A DNA stretch of 64,000 bases from Xanthostigma xanthostigma (taxonomy: Eukaryota; Arthropoda; Insecta; Raphidioptera; Raphidiidae): the NCBI GenBank assembly GCA_963575645.1, contig OY754468.1, positions 26,994,465 to 27,058,464 of the forward strand, in the 5' to 3' direction. The notes under the pieces are model-generated. The model saw only the letters and a list, made by a program, of their open reading frames with translations, searched no databases and was not told the DNA's origin. This document shows, piece by piece, positions 23,396 through 34,125 of this stretch (its first letter is position 1; every line of letters begins with the position of its first letter). Made by a program: the position numbers and the translations under genes.

Positions 23396-23884
23396 TGTTA
23401 CGCACACCAGCCGCCACTGATAATGCGCGCAGGTAGCAGGTATAAAGTTTTTGTAAAAGCAAGTAGAGAGAAGGATTTTCGAACATTCGAGAAAAAGCCA
23501 GCAGAAGTGCGTAAGAAGGTAGATTTTTTTTATTCCAGAATGTTCGATTACGCCGCAGCAGAGGTATAAATGAAACCGCGCCTGCAGTTTTTTAACAGTT
23601 GGACAGTGTGTGCTACCGAGTTCACAGTCAACAGATAGTGACATAAATCATTGATCTCACATATAAATTTTCGAGAGCGCTTAGATAAATAGTTCTTATA
23701 TAAATTTCTGTGTATGTAGTGACTGTATCATTTTTATTATTTAGAATTTAGTTGTTTTGTTTGTAACATTATTTTATTTCATTGTTATTATAGACAAGAA
23801 GTACTTTTTGTTTGTTTATTTGTCTTGTCATTGTATTGTTGTAAATAAATATTTTCCACCACATAAAAGAACAGTTTTGTTACA
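23396..23884 (+). mobile_element. Solo LTR, Gypsy-like (fossil)
   Basis: Runs from TGTTACGCACACC to TTTTGTTACA, with TG...CA ends, 489 bp, flanked by the 4-bp duplication ATAT. A TATAAA box near 23568 and a late AATAAA near 23845 fit an LTR read on the + strand. No internal region accompanies it, so it is a recombined remnant. The intact short duplication suggests moderate age. Confidence 0.75.
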
Positions 23885-24472
23885 ATATTATTATATTATC
23901 ATAGAAATATTTATTAAACTGTCAGTAGATTTACTTAACGATAATATATGATTTCAAAAACTGTTTTTATCACGTAGCGTTCCGGAATTCTTAAATTACC
24001 TACGTGCTTGCGCACGTTTGCAAAATACGATGATATAACATTTCCATTTTTGGTTATTGTAATTTGTAGCAGGAATGGTTTTCTTTATACATCTCATCTA
24101 CATAAATATTGACGTTTGAAACGACTCATACTAGTGGACACGAAACCGTAATTCGTCCACAGCATACCATATACGAAGCTTAATAATAAAAAAATGCGTG
24201 AGACTCACGCGCATTAAAAATGAAACTTCTTAGATTCTGGCATATGTTGATGATTTTAATATTGCAGGAAATGGTTATGTGAAATTTGTTACCGTGGCTA
24301 GAGAAAATGTTACGTATACACACAGTGCGCACTGCGTATGCGTGTAGAGTTCGCATAACGCTTTTAACGCTTTGACAGAGAGAGACTAGAAACGATTCGT
24401 CCTGTCTTTCCTCTCAACTGCCGGTTGAAGTCGGAAAAAGGGGAAAGGAATCGATTTTCATATGATCTAGGC
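23885..24472. other. Intergenic, no gene seen
   Basis: Contains one copy of CCTCTCAACTGCCGGTTGAA (24410), repeated directly at about 24708 on the other side of the next element. Otherwise unclassified. Confidence 0.4.
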
Positions 24473-24661
24473 CAGGCCGGCCCGCGAAGCATTTTAGAAA
24501 ATTAGTAAAATGCGGAAATAGAATGTGGGGACCTATTTTTTTTTGTTCTCCAAATGCGGAAATAGAATGTGAGGACCTTTTTTTTTGCTCCGCAAAGCCC
24601 GCCCGCGATCAAATTTTCATCAGCTATGTGGCCCGTCGATCAAAAGATTTGCCCGCCCCTT
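24473..24661. mobile_element. hAT-type miniature element family B, copy 1 (189 bp)
   Basis: Starts CAGGCCGGCCCGCGAAG and ends AAGATTTGCCCGCCCCTT, with the perfect 8-bp duplication ATCTAGGC on each side. Blocks CCCGCGATCAAATTTTCATC and ATGCGGAAATAGAATGTG are shared with the copies at 41037 and 44864. Confidence 0.9.
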
Positions 24662-24669
24662 ATCTAGGC

Positions 24670-26152
24670 CAATTTACAACCGTAGCGAAACAATCCTCCC
24701 ACCTTTTCCTCTCAACTGCCGGTTGAATTCGGAGAACGAAAACTACTCGAAAATTTAATTACAGTCCCACACTTTCCTTTTGTTTATCAACGCAACGATT
24801 TTTGTGGTTTCGCGAATTATTATATTGAATTTAGTGTAAAGTCTTTTTCCAATATTTCTCTAAAAACAATTTTTAACCGACTTTAAAAAATAGATTACCT
24901 ACATGTCAGATGAAATTTGTAATTTTCAATTGACAATAAAAATCTATTCTATTCGACCCACATGTGTGCAATTTCCTCAGGAGCTGCTGGACCGATTTAA
25001 ACGAAAAGTATACCGTGTTATTTAGAATTATATAAGGACGGTTTTTGTCAGTCGACTCTGAATAAAATAAAATACGAGTGCACTAAAAAGTGTGAAAGCA
25101 AAATAACCTTTCTCTTCGTTTTACAATCACCTTCCCTATCTAGATTTGATAAGTCAGCCTAAATACACTATTATGACTTTCAATTGCATGTAGGTAGGGA
25201 ATAAGGGATATGTAAAACGAAGAGAATTTTTTTTCAGATTTGTGAAGGGGCAGATATACTAAATAAAGCAAATTAACTTATAAAACCTCAGAATGTTGGG
25301 ATGAAAATGATATTCTTTAATTAAATATTTACGCGCAGAATACAAAATTATTTAATTTTCTTAAAAATATTATGGCGGCGGCTATTGAATGTAATGTTAA
25401 AAATTACCCTATTGAATATTCCTTTGTTTTTAACAAACAAATCTCAAGCTTCAAAGGAAAAATAATTTTTGTTATATATTTAAATCAAAAAGGCACATCA
25501 CTAAAATTGTAATAGAATAAAAAAAAAACTCGTCTTAGCGCAAAACCCTATTAACAAAATATCGTACTTGATTTATCTAGTGTTATATTCATGATAGTGA
25601 AAATAAATAAAAATAATAACAAAATATTCCTGAGTGGCTTTCCATCGTAACTACCTTTAAAGAGCTTTTCGCTGAATAAATAACACAAAAGTCACGATTT
25701 CAAAATATATATACATATAGTGTGTTCAATATTTTTATTATATATAATCTATTTGAAATTTTTTCAATAGGAAAGATTCATATTGGTTTTAAAAGTAATA
25801 TATTGGAAACTCATTAAGTAAATAAAAAAACTGTAGGTATTACATACTGTAATATTTAATATATTTTTTTGTTATGGTAATATTATAGAAATAACCGGTT
25901 TTTTGTGTATTCGAAGATTAATTTGAAGCATAGGTACCTATTATAAATGTGTTTTACCCGATAATGGTAAGGAGGGATGTGCTTTTTCAAAAAATATTGT
26001 TTGCTTGTTGTTAACTCTTAAACTAAATGTAAGACTTCAAAAACAAATAGAGTAGCAAAAGTATTTGCAATATTTAATTTTTAGTTAGTAGCAAAACATT
26101 TTTCAAAACTGGATAACTATTTGCATGTGAATTTTATTTAAAAAACCAGCGG
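24670..26152. other. Intergenic with one hairpin
   Basis: A hairpin at 25111-25225 pairs TCTCTTCGTTTTACA with TGTAAAACGAAGAGA and CCTTCCCTAT with a near match. The rest is unclassified and AT-rich. Confidence 0.5.
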
Positions 26153-26430
26153 AGCATGGACCTGAAAAGTCTGTTTTTCACAGAGTAGTGCACAATAGAC
26201 CAGCACCTGAAACCAACAACCAGCATCGACTGTCAATCGGTCACCTGCAATTTCTGTCTAACCTTGCTGGACCGATCTAGTGTGCTAGACATGTGTCATT
26301 TTCATTAACTCATTTGCATTGATAAAACTACTTAGTTCACGAAACCTGCATTAAAATTAACTGATTTGTGCTGGTCTAATGTATGACATCAGGCATGGTG
26401 CAGGTTTGCACTATACTGGTCCATGCTTGA
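26153..26430. repeat. Possible short-TIR element
   Basis: GGAGCATGGACC near the left and GGTCCATGCTTG near the right are inverted repeats about 275 bp apart, and the interior repeats ACCAGCA/TGCTGG-type motifs. No target duplication was identified. Confidence 0.4.
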
Positions 26431-26896
26431 CAAGTGTGCGCTTCTGATGACAAAAAATAAAATGTGGATTTGCGTTTAACGCGTCTATAGTTCAATCAAC
26501 GAAGACCAAATACTGCCAAATAGGGGAAATAATTCGTGTAAAAGCGATTTTTGGCATAGTTGTAGGGGATGGTGTCTGAAGCAACATACTCAAAGTACTG
26601 ATGGATGGGGGTGGAGCTAAGGGGTGGGGGGTGGCGTTAAGGTCCCCTTTTAAAGTTTTTCTTACATATCTCGTAAACGGTGGCTCATAACAAAAAAAAT
26701 TTTTTACTCAAGCAATCTACATAAAATTCTCTACAAAAAAGGTCCTGTACACTTTTTCGCTGGGATCAATATTTAACGAGATATCAAAGAAGAAAAGTTA
26801 ATTATATGCTCAATTCTCGCATTTTTACGTATTGGTTCAAACTGCTGGCGCACACGGCACGTTTCTGTAGCGTCGTCGGGCGCAAGGGACTGGCGG

Positions 26897-27548
26897 TAGA
26901 GGTGGTACAAACTGTTATTTTTTAATAACAGTTCCGTTCCGTTCCTGTTCCGCTTACAGAACAGTTCCAAAAACCTGTTACTTTTTAACAGTTCCAACGT
27001 TGGAACCTTGACATTCTCGGAATAGCTTGTAACATGCAACTTATAAAAATTTCAAATTATGAAATGTGTATGATTTGTATTGTTTCGTGAATTAATTCTA
27101 TTATTCAAGTTTAATAATTTAAGGTACCTAATTATTACAAATATACTTTTACAGAATGTAAGTAACAGTTGTTCTGCAGAATGCATATACTATGACAAAA
27201 TCAAATAATATTATTTCACCACAGTTCAATATTATTCGCGTATGTAATATAAAATGAATAAGCCGTCCAGTTTTGTCTGAAACTTTGCGACGCATGTTAA
27301 TGTGATGGTGTGATACTAAAATCGACTTTACGTGCAATGTACGCTAGGCGTAGGTAAAGAGCATAACTGTTGCAGTTTGCAAAGTAGGTACAATAATAAT
27401 TTACAACGGGAACGGAGAATGTTTATTTTATGCAGAAGAACAGTCGAAGCATTGGAACAGCCCGGAACAGGTATTTTATTATACTGACAACTGTTCCAAT
27501 CTGTTCCCGTCCCAAAATAACTGTTCCTAGTATTTTGTATCATCTCTC
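26897..27548. mobile_element. hAT-type element inserted in the TIR element (652 bp)
   Basis: Bounded by the perfect 8-bp duplication ACTGGCGG (26889-26896 and 27549-27556). Ends TAGAGGTGGTACAAA and TTTGTATCATCTCTC are imperfect inverted repeats, with GTTCC-rich blocks (ACAGTTCCGTTCC, GGAACAG) repeated inside each end. No transposase frame, so non-autonomous. Confidence 0.9.
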
Positions 27549-27556
27549 ACTGGCGG

Positions 27557-28835
27557 CAAGGTCACCGCCAACCAATCACGACGCACACGTGGAGTATGAA
27601 ATGGAACCCGTCCTCCAACGTTTCTACGATTTGCCATCAAAACATTACCTACGTCCAGAAACATTACGGTCCAAACTGTATGGTGGTTTTTGATGGTTAC
27701 AGTGATGTCAACAGCACTAAACGAGCAGAGCAGAAACGACGAGGTCTGACTAAAACGTCGGTTGATATTAACTGTAACGAAAATACGATCATCACTGTTA
27801 AACAGGAGCATTTCCTCGACAACGAAAAAAATAAAACGAGGCTGATTCAGTTCCTCACCGAGAAAATGACAGCAGCAGGGATTGAAACAACTGTTGCAAC
27901 AGGAGATGCTGATGGTACTATTGTCAGATGCGGGTTGGATAACTGTTGTAATAGTTGGGGAAAATGTCGACTTGATAGTCCTCCTCATGGGATTGGCTCC
28001 ACCAAATATTAACGTGTTCTTTATGAAACCAGGGCGTGGAAAGGTGGAAACCAAATTGTTTCCAGTGCGACAACTTCAACAGTTTCCACTTGCCAAGACA
28101 ATTCTCCTTCTCCACAGCTTCTCCGGATGCGACACCACCACTGCAATCCATGGAAAGAGCAAAGTGGGAATTGCTAAGCTGTTCACGGATAAACCAGACC
28201 TGACCCAAAAAATCTCAGACATTTTTAATGAGCCTTCAACATCACCTGAGAGTATTGAACAGGCCGGCGAGAAACTGTTTCTGGCAATTTACAAAGCGTC
28301 TAACCAGGAACAAAATCTAAATAAATTACGATACTCAGCTTTTTTGAGAGCATCAATGAATCCGAAATCAGATCAGGCCACTCTTCCTCCTACCAGAGAA
28401 GCTTCGAAGCAGCACTCGTTGAGAGTGTACCTACAGGTATCATTAACCACAGAAGTTGTCAAATATATATTAAATATATATTTGAGCTAAATACTTACGT
28501 TGATCGTATTACATCTTTTACAGATACAACAATGGCTCAGCAAGCCCCTACCACCTACTCAATGGGGCTGGGCCAGAGGAGACGATGGCATCCTAAAGTC
28601 GGTGACAACAAACGATCCTGTGGCACCCGACTCCATACTCATCAGCATATTTTGCCGATGTAGGACTGGGTGTGGGGTGCGATGCGGCTGCCGGAAAGCA
28701 GGAATTGCCCGCTCCAGTGTTTGCGGGGTATGCTCCGGCTCATGCACTAACGGAGCCCCAATCAAAAACACCGTCGACGATGATGTTGATGATGATATTA
28801 TGTTAGATTTAGAAGATAATAGGAATTTTTTTTAA
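27557..28835 (+). pseudogene. FEN/XPG-like (PIN-fold) nuclease with C-terminal CXC-like domain, frameshifted
   Basis: Frames at 27596-27945 and about 27945-28436 join across a +1 shift; an 87-bp GT-AG intron (28437-28523) leads to a second exon ending at TAA (28833-28835). FEN1-like blocks appear in order: VVFDGYSDVNSTKRAEQKRR (like FEN1 VFDGxPPxxK), ATGDADGTIV (like the EAEA block), VIVGENVDLIVLL (like EDMD) and FSGCDTTTAIHGKSKVGIAKL (like GSDY plus helix-hairpin-helix). Exon 2 begins IQQWLSKPLPPTQWGW, followed by CRCRTGCGVRCGCRKAG and VCGVCSGSC, a metal-binding CXC/TSO1-like cysteine cluster, and an acidic tail (DDDVDDDIM). One acidic position (Asn in GENVD) is not typical. I recognise the family as one found repeatedly in insect and cnidarian genomes. 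The nuclease assignment is my inference from motif order. The start is lost or upstream of the hAT insertion. Confidence 0.7.
28437..28523 (+). other. Spliceosomal intron inside the transposon gene (87 bp)
   Basis: The donor CTACAG/GTATCA and the acceptor TTTTACAG/ATACAA join VYLQ to IQQWLSK in frame, which is the expected continuation of the family. The intron itself has stops in the reading frame. Presence of an intron argues against a processed retrocopy. Confidence 0.75.
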
Positions 28836-29162
28836 TACATGCCATACCTACTCAAAGAACTGTATCTTTATTTTATTATTGACCATCTTCTTTCCTTCAC
28901 GTCTCATTAAATATTGATCCCAGCGAAAAAGTGTACAGGACTTTTTTTGTAGAGAATTTTATGTAGATTGCTTGAGTAAAAAAATTTTTTTGTTATGAGC
29001 CACCGTTTACGAGATATGTAAGAAAAACTTTAAAAGGGGACCTTAACGCCACCCCCCACCCCTTAGCTCCACCCCCATCCATCAGAACTTTGAGTATGTT
29101 GCTTCAGACACCATCCCCTACAACTATGCCAAAAATCGCTTTTACACGAATTATTTCCCCTA

Positions 29163-29553
29163 TTTTTGCTTCTTTGAGTGAACTACTATGTCAGTTCCTT
29201 ATATGAAATAATCATTTTCAATTAAAAAAACGAAACAAGCAAAATAAAAAAATTAAGTAAAAACGAAAACTCGACTAAGGCTATATATTAACAAAACAAG
29301 CTTCCAATATAAAAAGTAGTTGGTCTAAAAGATATTAAATTCATAATCAATTTCCAGATTTTGAAAGTGGAATTAAGATAAAATGGTAATCCAGTGCCAA
29401 AAAAGACTACTAAAAGATTTAAAGTCATATCATAAATTGAAACTTAGTGTCACCACACTCGTACATTAATACTGGATTTCTGAAACAATTTGCAAAGTTT
29501 AAAGTACATATAGGTACCTTAGCATTGATTTACTTCAAAAGACCACGCACTAT
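29163..29553. other. Intergenic, no gene seen
   Basis: Unclassified AT-rich spacer. Confidence 0.4.
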
Positions 29554-30022
29554 TTACATTAAAACGTGGCCTCGGCGATAATTGCAAATTTCTGTGGAAA
29601 AGAGTCATTTCTATGCTCTGGAATAAAGTTCATATTATAAAGACCCCAGCGGATTACCTGTACTTCGTATCGGGTTGTTTGTTTTAGGCCACCTTTAGCC
29701 TACTAATCTTGAATATTCTATGATTTGATGAGAGTTTTTGACTAGGTTAGGGGGTTCCGCAATCGAAAAATGAAAATCTACCACCACAATCGTGTTCAGC
29801 ATTCCCGAAAACGGGGGTTGGAGAGTGGTATGAGGTGAGGTGATCTCATCAAACTATAGAATATTCAAGATTAGTAGGGTAAAGTGGCCTAAAATAAACC
29901 ACCCGATACGAAATCCAGGTAATCTGTCAAGGTTTTTATGATCTAAACTTTATTCCAGAGGTTAGAAATAACTTATATTCACGGAAATTTTCAATTATCA
30001 CCGAGGCCACTTTTTAATGTAA
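29554..30022. mobile_element. Palindromic miniature element (469 bp)
   Basis: Starts TTACATTAAAACGTGGCCTC and ends GGCCACTTTTTAATGTAA; arms of about 190 bp include GGATTACCTG, TACTTCGTATCGGGT and CTAATCTTGAATATTCTAT. No frame. The target duplication was not resolved. Confidence 0.75.
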
Positions 30023-30770
30023 TTAGTACGCGGTTCTTTCAATTCTTTTTACCTTTGGAAGTCGTACTAGAAATCCAGCAATATTAATGTATTATAACAA
30101 CGTTTTTCACGACAATTTTTCATATTGGAAGCTACATTTTTTATCATTATAACCACTGTAAAAGTCACACATCACAAACTAAAAAGTTGAAACACATGTT
30201 ATTTGTATATTGAGATTATTGTGAAGTATGTCACAAGGTGCCTACCAAAAGATATATTCTTACGTTCACAACTCAACGATGCATAGTGCAGAGTGTTGCT
30301 AAATGAAATTTTCAGAACAGTTACTTGCTCACGAAATCTACAAACTTGACGCCCGGTATAAATCTTATTAATGAACAATTAATAATACACGTGCATAGTT
30401 TACATTTTAAGATGACATATGAGTACTCACCGATGATTTTAATTCAATGACTTCTCTCCCACGGTTCAAGTGGAGTTGCAGAGGTAAATGCAGATGTGGA
30501 TTGTGGTATGATTTATTCAATTCTTTATTCAAAATCACCACACACGTTCACTGCGGGACGCGGAATGGAACAATGCCTAGTAAAAACAAACACACGGTGA
30601 CTTCAACACTGGATGAAAAACTTAATGATCCACTCTTAAATGATACCTGGATACAGTCGACACTCGATTGTTTGCACGCTACTTAATTTACCGTTTTTAC
30701 TTCCGTAACGGAGTGAAAGTACAGTGATTGGGTCGAAGCTAAGCAGGAATAATTTAAGAGCAGTGACACT
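30023..30770. other. Intergenic, no gene seen
   Basis: A 79-codon frame at 30447-30686 with several cysteines shows no family pattern and no splice context that I trust. Nothing else recognised. Confidence 0.4.
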
Positions 30771-30998
30771 GTGACAAGACTATTAACAGGACACTGTCAT
30801 CCAAACAAACATCTGCACATCGTTGGCAATGTACTCTGTAGCAGATATATTGAAGCAGAAGAAATCATTGTAAAGCAATGCAATCACACAGACCAGATTC
30901 GAGAAGTTTTAGATTATCCCTTGCTGCTACCAAAGATATTAAAAGACGTCAGTATAATGACGATGATAGACTTTATATCTTGTCTACGGGTTAGCTAA
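30771..30998 (+). pseudogene. LINE ORF2 C-terminal fragment (after RNase H)
   Basis: TRLLTGHCHPNKHLHIVGN and a degraded CNHTDQIREVL stretch match the LLTGHxxLxxHLxxxG region and the following Cys/His knuckle (normally CxxC...HxxxxC) of I/R1/Jockey-type LINEs. The knuckle is broken. Only about 70 codons remain, and the copy is old. Confidence 0.65.
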
Positions 30999-31161
30999 AA
31001 ACTAATATAAAATAAGATCTTTTAGATCGCAGTGACTTCCTTCAGGCTCCTACCATTTAAATTTCTATCTTTTAGCGTCGAAAAACCGTGTTCGAAATAA
31101 GATCAAATAATGATTGTAATACCAGCAAAACTCAAAGAAAAGTACCTTACCGCATAGCGGC

Positions 31162-31440
31162 CAAGACCTAGATATGAAGGGTAAATGAGGTAATTATTCC
31201 TCCCCCTCCCCAGGACTATAATAACAAAAAATAAAACTGAAAATATTACGAATACATAACTAAAAAACAAAATTTAGACAATATTGCGAGAGCGCATTTT
31301 GAAACATAATTAATTAGTTTGGGAATTAGTATTTTGCTTGAAACCTTCCTTCCTCAGTACTCTTGTTTGATATTAATAAAACTTTAAAAAATATTGATTT
31401 TTTTGCTTTACCACCCTAGAAAAAAATATCTAGGCCCTTT
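31162..31440. mobile_element. hAT-type miniature element family A, copy 2 (279 bp)
   Basis: Perfect 8-bp duplication ATAGCGGC at 31154-31161 and 31441-31448. The interior shares AATAAAACTGAAAATA, ATACGAATA and TTTGGGAATTA with TATTTTGCTTGA-like text with copies 1, 3 and 4. Ends CAAGACCTAGATATG and ATATCTAGGCCCTTT have drifted from the family consensus. Confidence 0.85.
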
Positions 31441-31623
31441 ATAGCGGCTAGACATGTGTGTTTGTGGAACTTTTCTATCGTCCACAGTGACTTCTGTACG
31501 CATTGTAATAATAATATTTTCTTTTCAAATGTTTTTACAGTAAGGTCTCCAAGTTTAATTATTGTGGCATCAATCGGGTCAGTGATTTTGGAAATATACG
31601 CAATTTTGTGTTGTTGTATCATA

Positions 31624-32199
31624 TACAGTATGTAAACACGTAAGGTGCACATAGGGAAATTAGCATTGGGAAAAAATACTTGGATCAGAGTTAGCCATGA
31701 CTGCATTAATTGTTATTTCTATTGAATTATCGTGGTAATCTTGAAGATTTTTATTTTATTTTGATATATTTTTATTTTACTTGGCTTTTTTAATAATAAA
31801 AATCTCTTATAAATCATTATTTTAAATTTTTTGTACAAATATAAAACAAAAAAACAACTCCATCTATTTGGAAACATTTCATTCAAAAATTGTCTGACTG
31901 GTTTGACGTATGCGCGTTGGTAAATCAGTGACCCACTGTCTTTTGGTTCAACACGAATAGGCGGAGATATTTGATCTCGCACCATATTTAAGTATTTTTG
32001 GGAATTTAATGTCCCATTAATAAAAAAAGTCCGATTATGTTGTAATCATTTGAATATTTTCTTCGGTAGTATACACATTCATTTTGTAAAAGAATATTAT
32101 CTGTCAAATTGAAAATCAAGATTTCAAGGCTCACTCTGATCCAGTCATTTTTCCCAATGTTAATTTCCCTATGTGCACCTTACGTGTTTACATACTGTA
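31624..32199 (-). mobile_element. Tc1/mariner-like element, internally deleted (576 bp)
   Basis: Terminal inverted repeats TACAGTATGTAAACACGTAA and onward for about 80 bp, flanked by TA on both sides. Between them the minus strand keeps part of a transposase: HNRTFFINGTLNSQKYLNMV at about 32040-31980, then a diverged stretch, then VKPVRQFLNEMFPNRW near 31860-31910. These match the FLNGxLNSxxYLxxL and PVRxxLxExFPxRWIGR blocks of insect Tc/mariner-type transposases. Most of the catalytic DDE domain is missing, so the copy is dead. The frame leaving the left repeat at 31416-31706 does not add further recognisable transposase. Confidence 0.75.
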
Positions 32200-32632
32200 T
32201 ATGTACTTTCTGGCATATGCGCAAAAAATATTTTGCAGCATGAAAGTCATGTATGGTTCTCCTCAGAATCTTTATATCAGCCTTATTTTTATGATTAATA
32301 ATAATCGTTAGGGAATTTGTTTAGTTAAATGATTACTACATAATTGCAAAACTGTGTTACTATTGTATGTATTTGCATTTACCGGACAGCCAATTCGTAT
32401 TGTCTGACCTTAACCTCGTTTATCATTGACGATGTACTGGTTAATAATTAATCTGACAACGCTGTACCATTTATCTGAGTAATGATAAATAACCCTTATT
32501 TTTCCTAACATGACGAATAACCAAACAATCAAAGCACAGTCGAATGTTAACTGTACCAGAAATTATACCGTGTGGTTTCTTTTTGAAACAACGTAGTATA
32601 GACAGACTGTTCATTTAAAAAGTTATAAAAAA
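32200..32632. other. Intergenic, no gene seen
   Basis: Unclassified AT-rich sequence. Confidence 0.4.
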
Positions 32633-33285
32633 CCAGCGGTCCGTCCCGGTTTACCCGAGTTGCGATAGATATAATTCTGCGAAATGTATTTCGTTTGCGG
32701 CCCGGCGTCTGAACTAATAGTTTTGAGCAAATTCTATCAGATTGACGCTACGTGTTACTAAAACAGTTTTTTTTGACAAATTTTGTACAAGATCAGTTGG
32801 ACTAAGCAAGACACATTTATAAAATTTCATAAAAATCGGTTCATTGGTTTCGGAGATTAGCGCGGACAAACATCGTGACACGAGATTTTTATATAAGGGT
32901 GACCGGTAATTGCTCGTATTCCTCTCGGGAGAAGAAACTATGACTAATTTAGAATGATTTAACCTGATCATTTGGGGGTCGGAAATACGTCATTTTATAA
33001 TGACATTTCTGTGAAGAATTTTTATTTTTTTTTGTTTATTTATTGTAAGTTTTAACATACAAAATAAAATTTTTAGCTTTAGGAAGGTTGGCCAAAAAGT
33101 AAGAATTTTTTTTAATTTTAAACTCCCAAAATTTGGATTTTTGTAAAAATAAAACCGAAGTAGATTTTCTCTAAAATGACGCATTTCCGACCCCCAAGTG
33201 ATAGAGGTTAAATCATTCCAAGTTAGTCGTAGTTTCTTCTCCCGAGAAGAATATGAGCAATTACCGGTAATCCTTTATATATAGA
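32633..33285 (-). mobile_element. Helitron-like element on the minus strand, split by an insertion
   Basis: Read on the minus strand it starts TCTATATATAAAGG and, past the nested element, continues TATATAAAAATCTCGTGTCA, then GTCCGCGCTAATCTCCGAAA, and ends CCGGGACGGACCGCTGG (CTRR end). It is of the same general type as the copy at 7668. No coding frame. Confidence 0.7.
32902..33268. mobile_element. Palindromic miniature element nested in the Helitron (367 bp)
   Basis: Ends ACCGGTAATTGCTC and GAGCAATTACCGGT start inverted arms of about 100 bp that include CTCGGGAGAAGAAAC, TTAGAATGATTTAACC and GGGGGTCGGAAAT. It splits the Helitron close to its 5' end, so it is the younger of the two. Confidence 0.8.
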
Positions 33286-34030
33286 AAAGGTATTAGTAAA
33301 TATTGGCTATATACCTATCTCAATATTATACTATTTCGAATACAATAGCGTAATTGAGCCTGAGCTCTCCGAACATTTTGATTTGACACTTCTGTTGGCG
33401 GGAAATAACTTTTTAAATGAACACTCTGTATAATTGGGTATAATATATTAAAACAAATAAAATACTATACGTATGTAAATTCCAAATTATGTAAATATGC
33501 TTTATAATATTTACAGACGCTCACTAAATTAACAGTGCATTACAACAAAACACGATTACGAAATGTTTATTCCAGCAGTTAAACAGGTGTACTGTTTATT
33601 TCACAAAAAATATTGGTGCGAAATAATTATTATCAACCCATTAACAACCACTTCGATCAAAATAATTCTCGTACAATACTGAAGGGGTAACACAAATTAT
33701 CATTTACCTTTGTTTTCACTGTAATTTTTTAAACACTAACCGTAACCGCTAATAATTTCGAAGCGCGGTTTAAACTTTAAAAATTCGTCTGTTACAATCA
33801 AAACACACCGATATCGCGATATCTCTGCGTTCGTTCACCGTCGCAGTTGAACTGGCTAAGTCGACTTAAGCAATGCCGGCTTATATATTACAATATGAGA
33901 ACACGTCTCCTTTCTACGTAAGTAACAGTAGGGCTGGACAGAACAATCAGTCTTAAGGATGATTCTCACTACACATTCCATCTTCATTACATACCGGTTT
34001 CGTTCCGTTTACTTCCTAGTAGTTTATATG
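33286..34030. other. Intergenic, no gene seen
   Basis: Unclassified; no frames with family motifs. Confidence 0.4.
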
Positions 34031-34125
34031 CATGGGCGTATCCAGGGAAGGGTAGAGGGAGGCAGCTGCCCTCCCCCTCGATTTTGGGAAACGTCATAAA
34101 CCGTTTTGCTGAACATCCTCGATAA

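Larger units (their letters stand above)
26521..29162 (+). mobile_element. TIR element (2.6 kb) carrying a FEN-like nuclease/CXC gene
   Basis: Terminal inverted repeats of about 265 bp (26521-26784 and 28897-29162) begin TAGGGGAAATAATTCGTG and are nearly identical; they include a G-rich block near 26605-26640 and CTCGTAAACGGTGGCTCATA. The outermost TA could be a TA duplication with ends GGGGAAAT, but this is uncertain. Between the repeats lies a two-exon gene on the + strand, interrupted by a hAT insertion (26897-27548). No known transposase domain is present. The carried nuclease may be the mobility enzyme, or a passenger. Confidence 0.8.

Noticed and set aside
30447-30686. Small cysteine-containing protein frame
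   Set aside because: No signal peptide, no family pattern and no supporting splice context.
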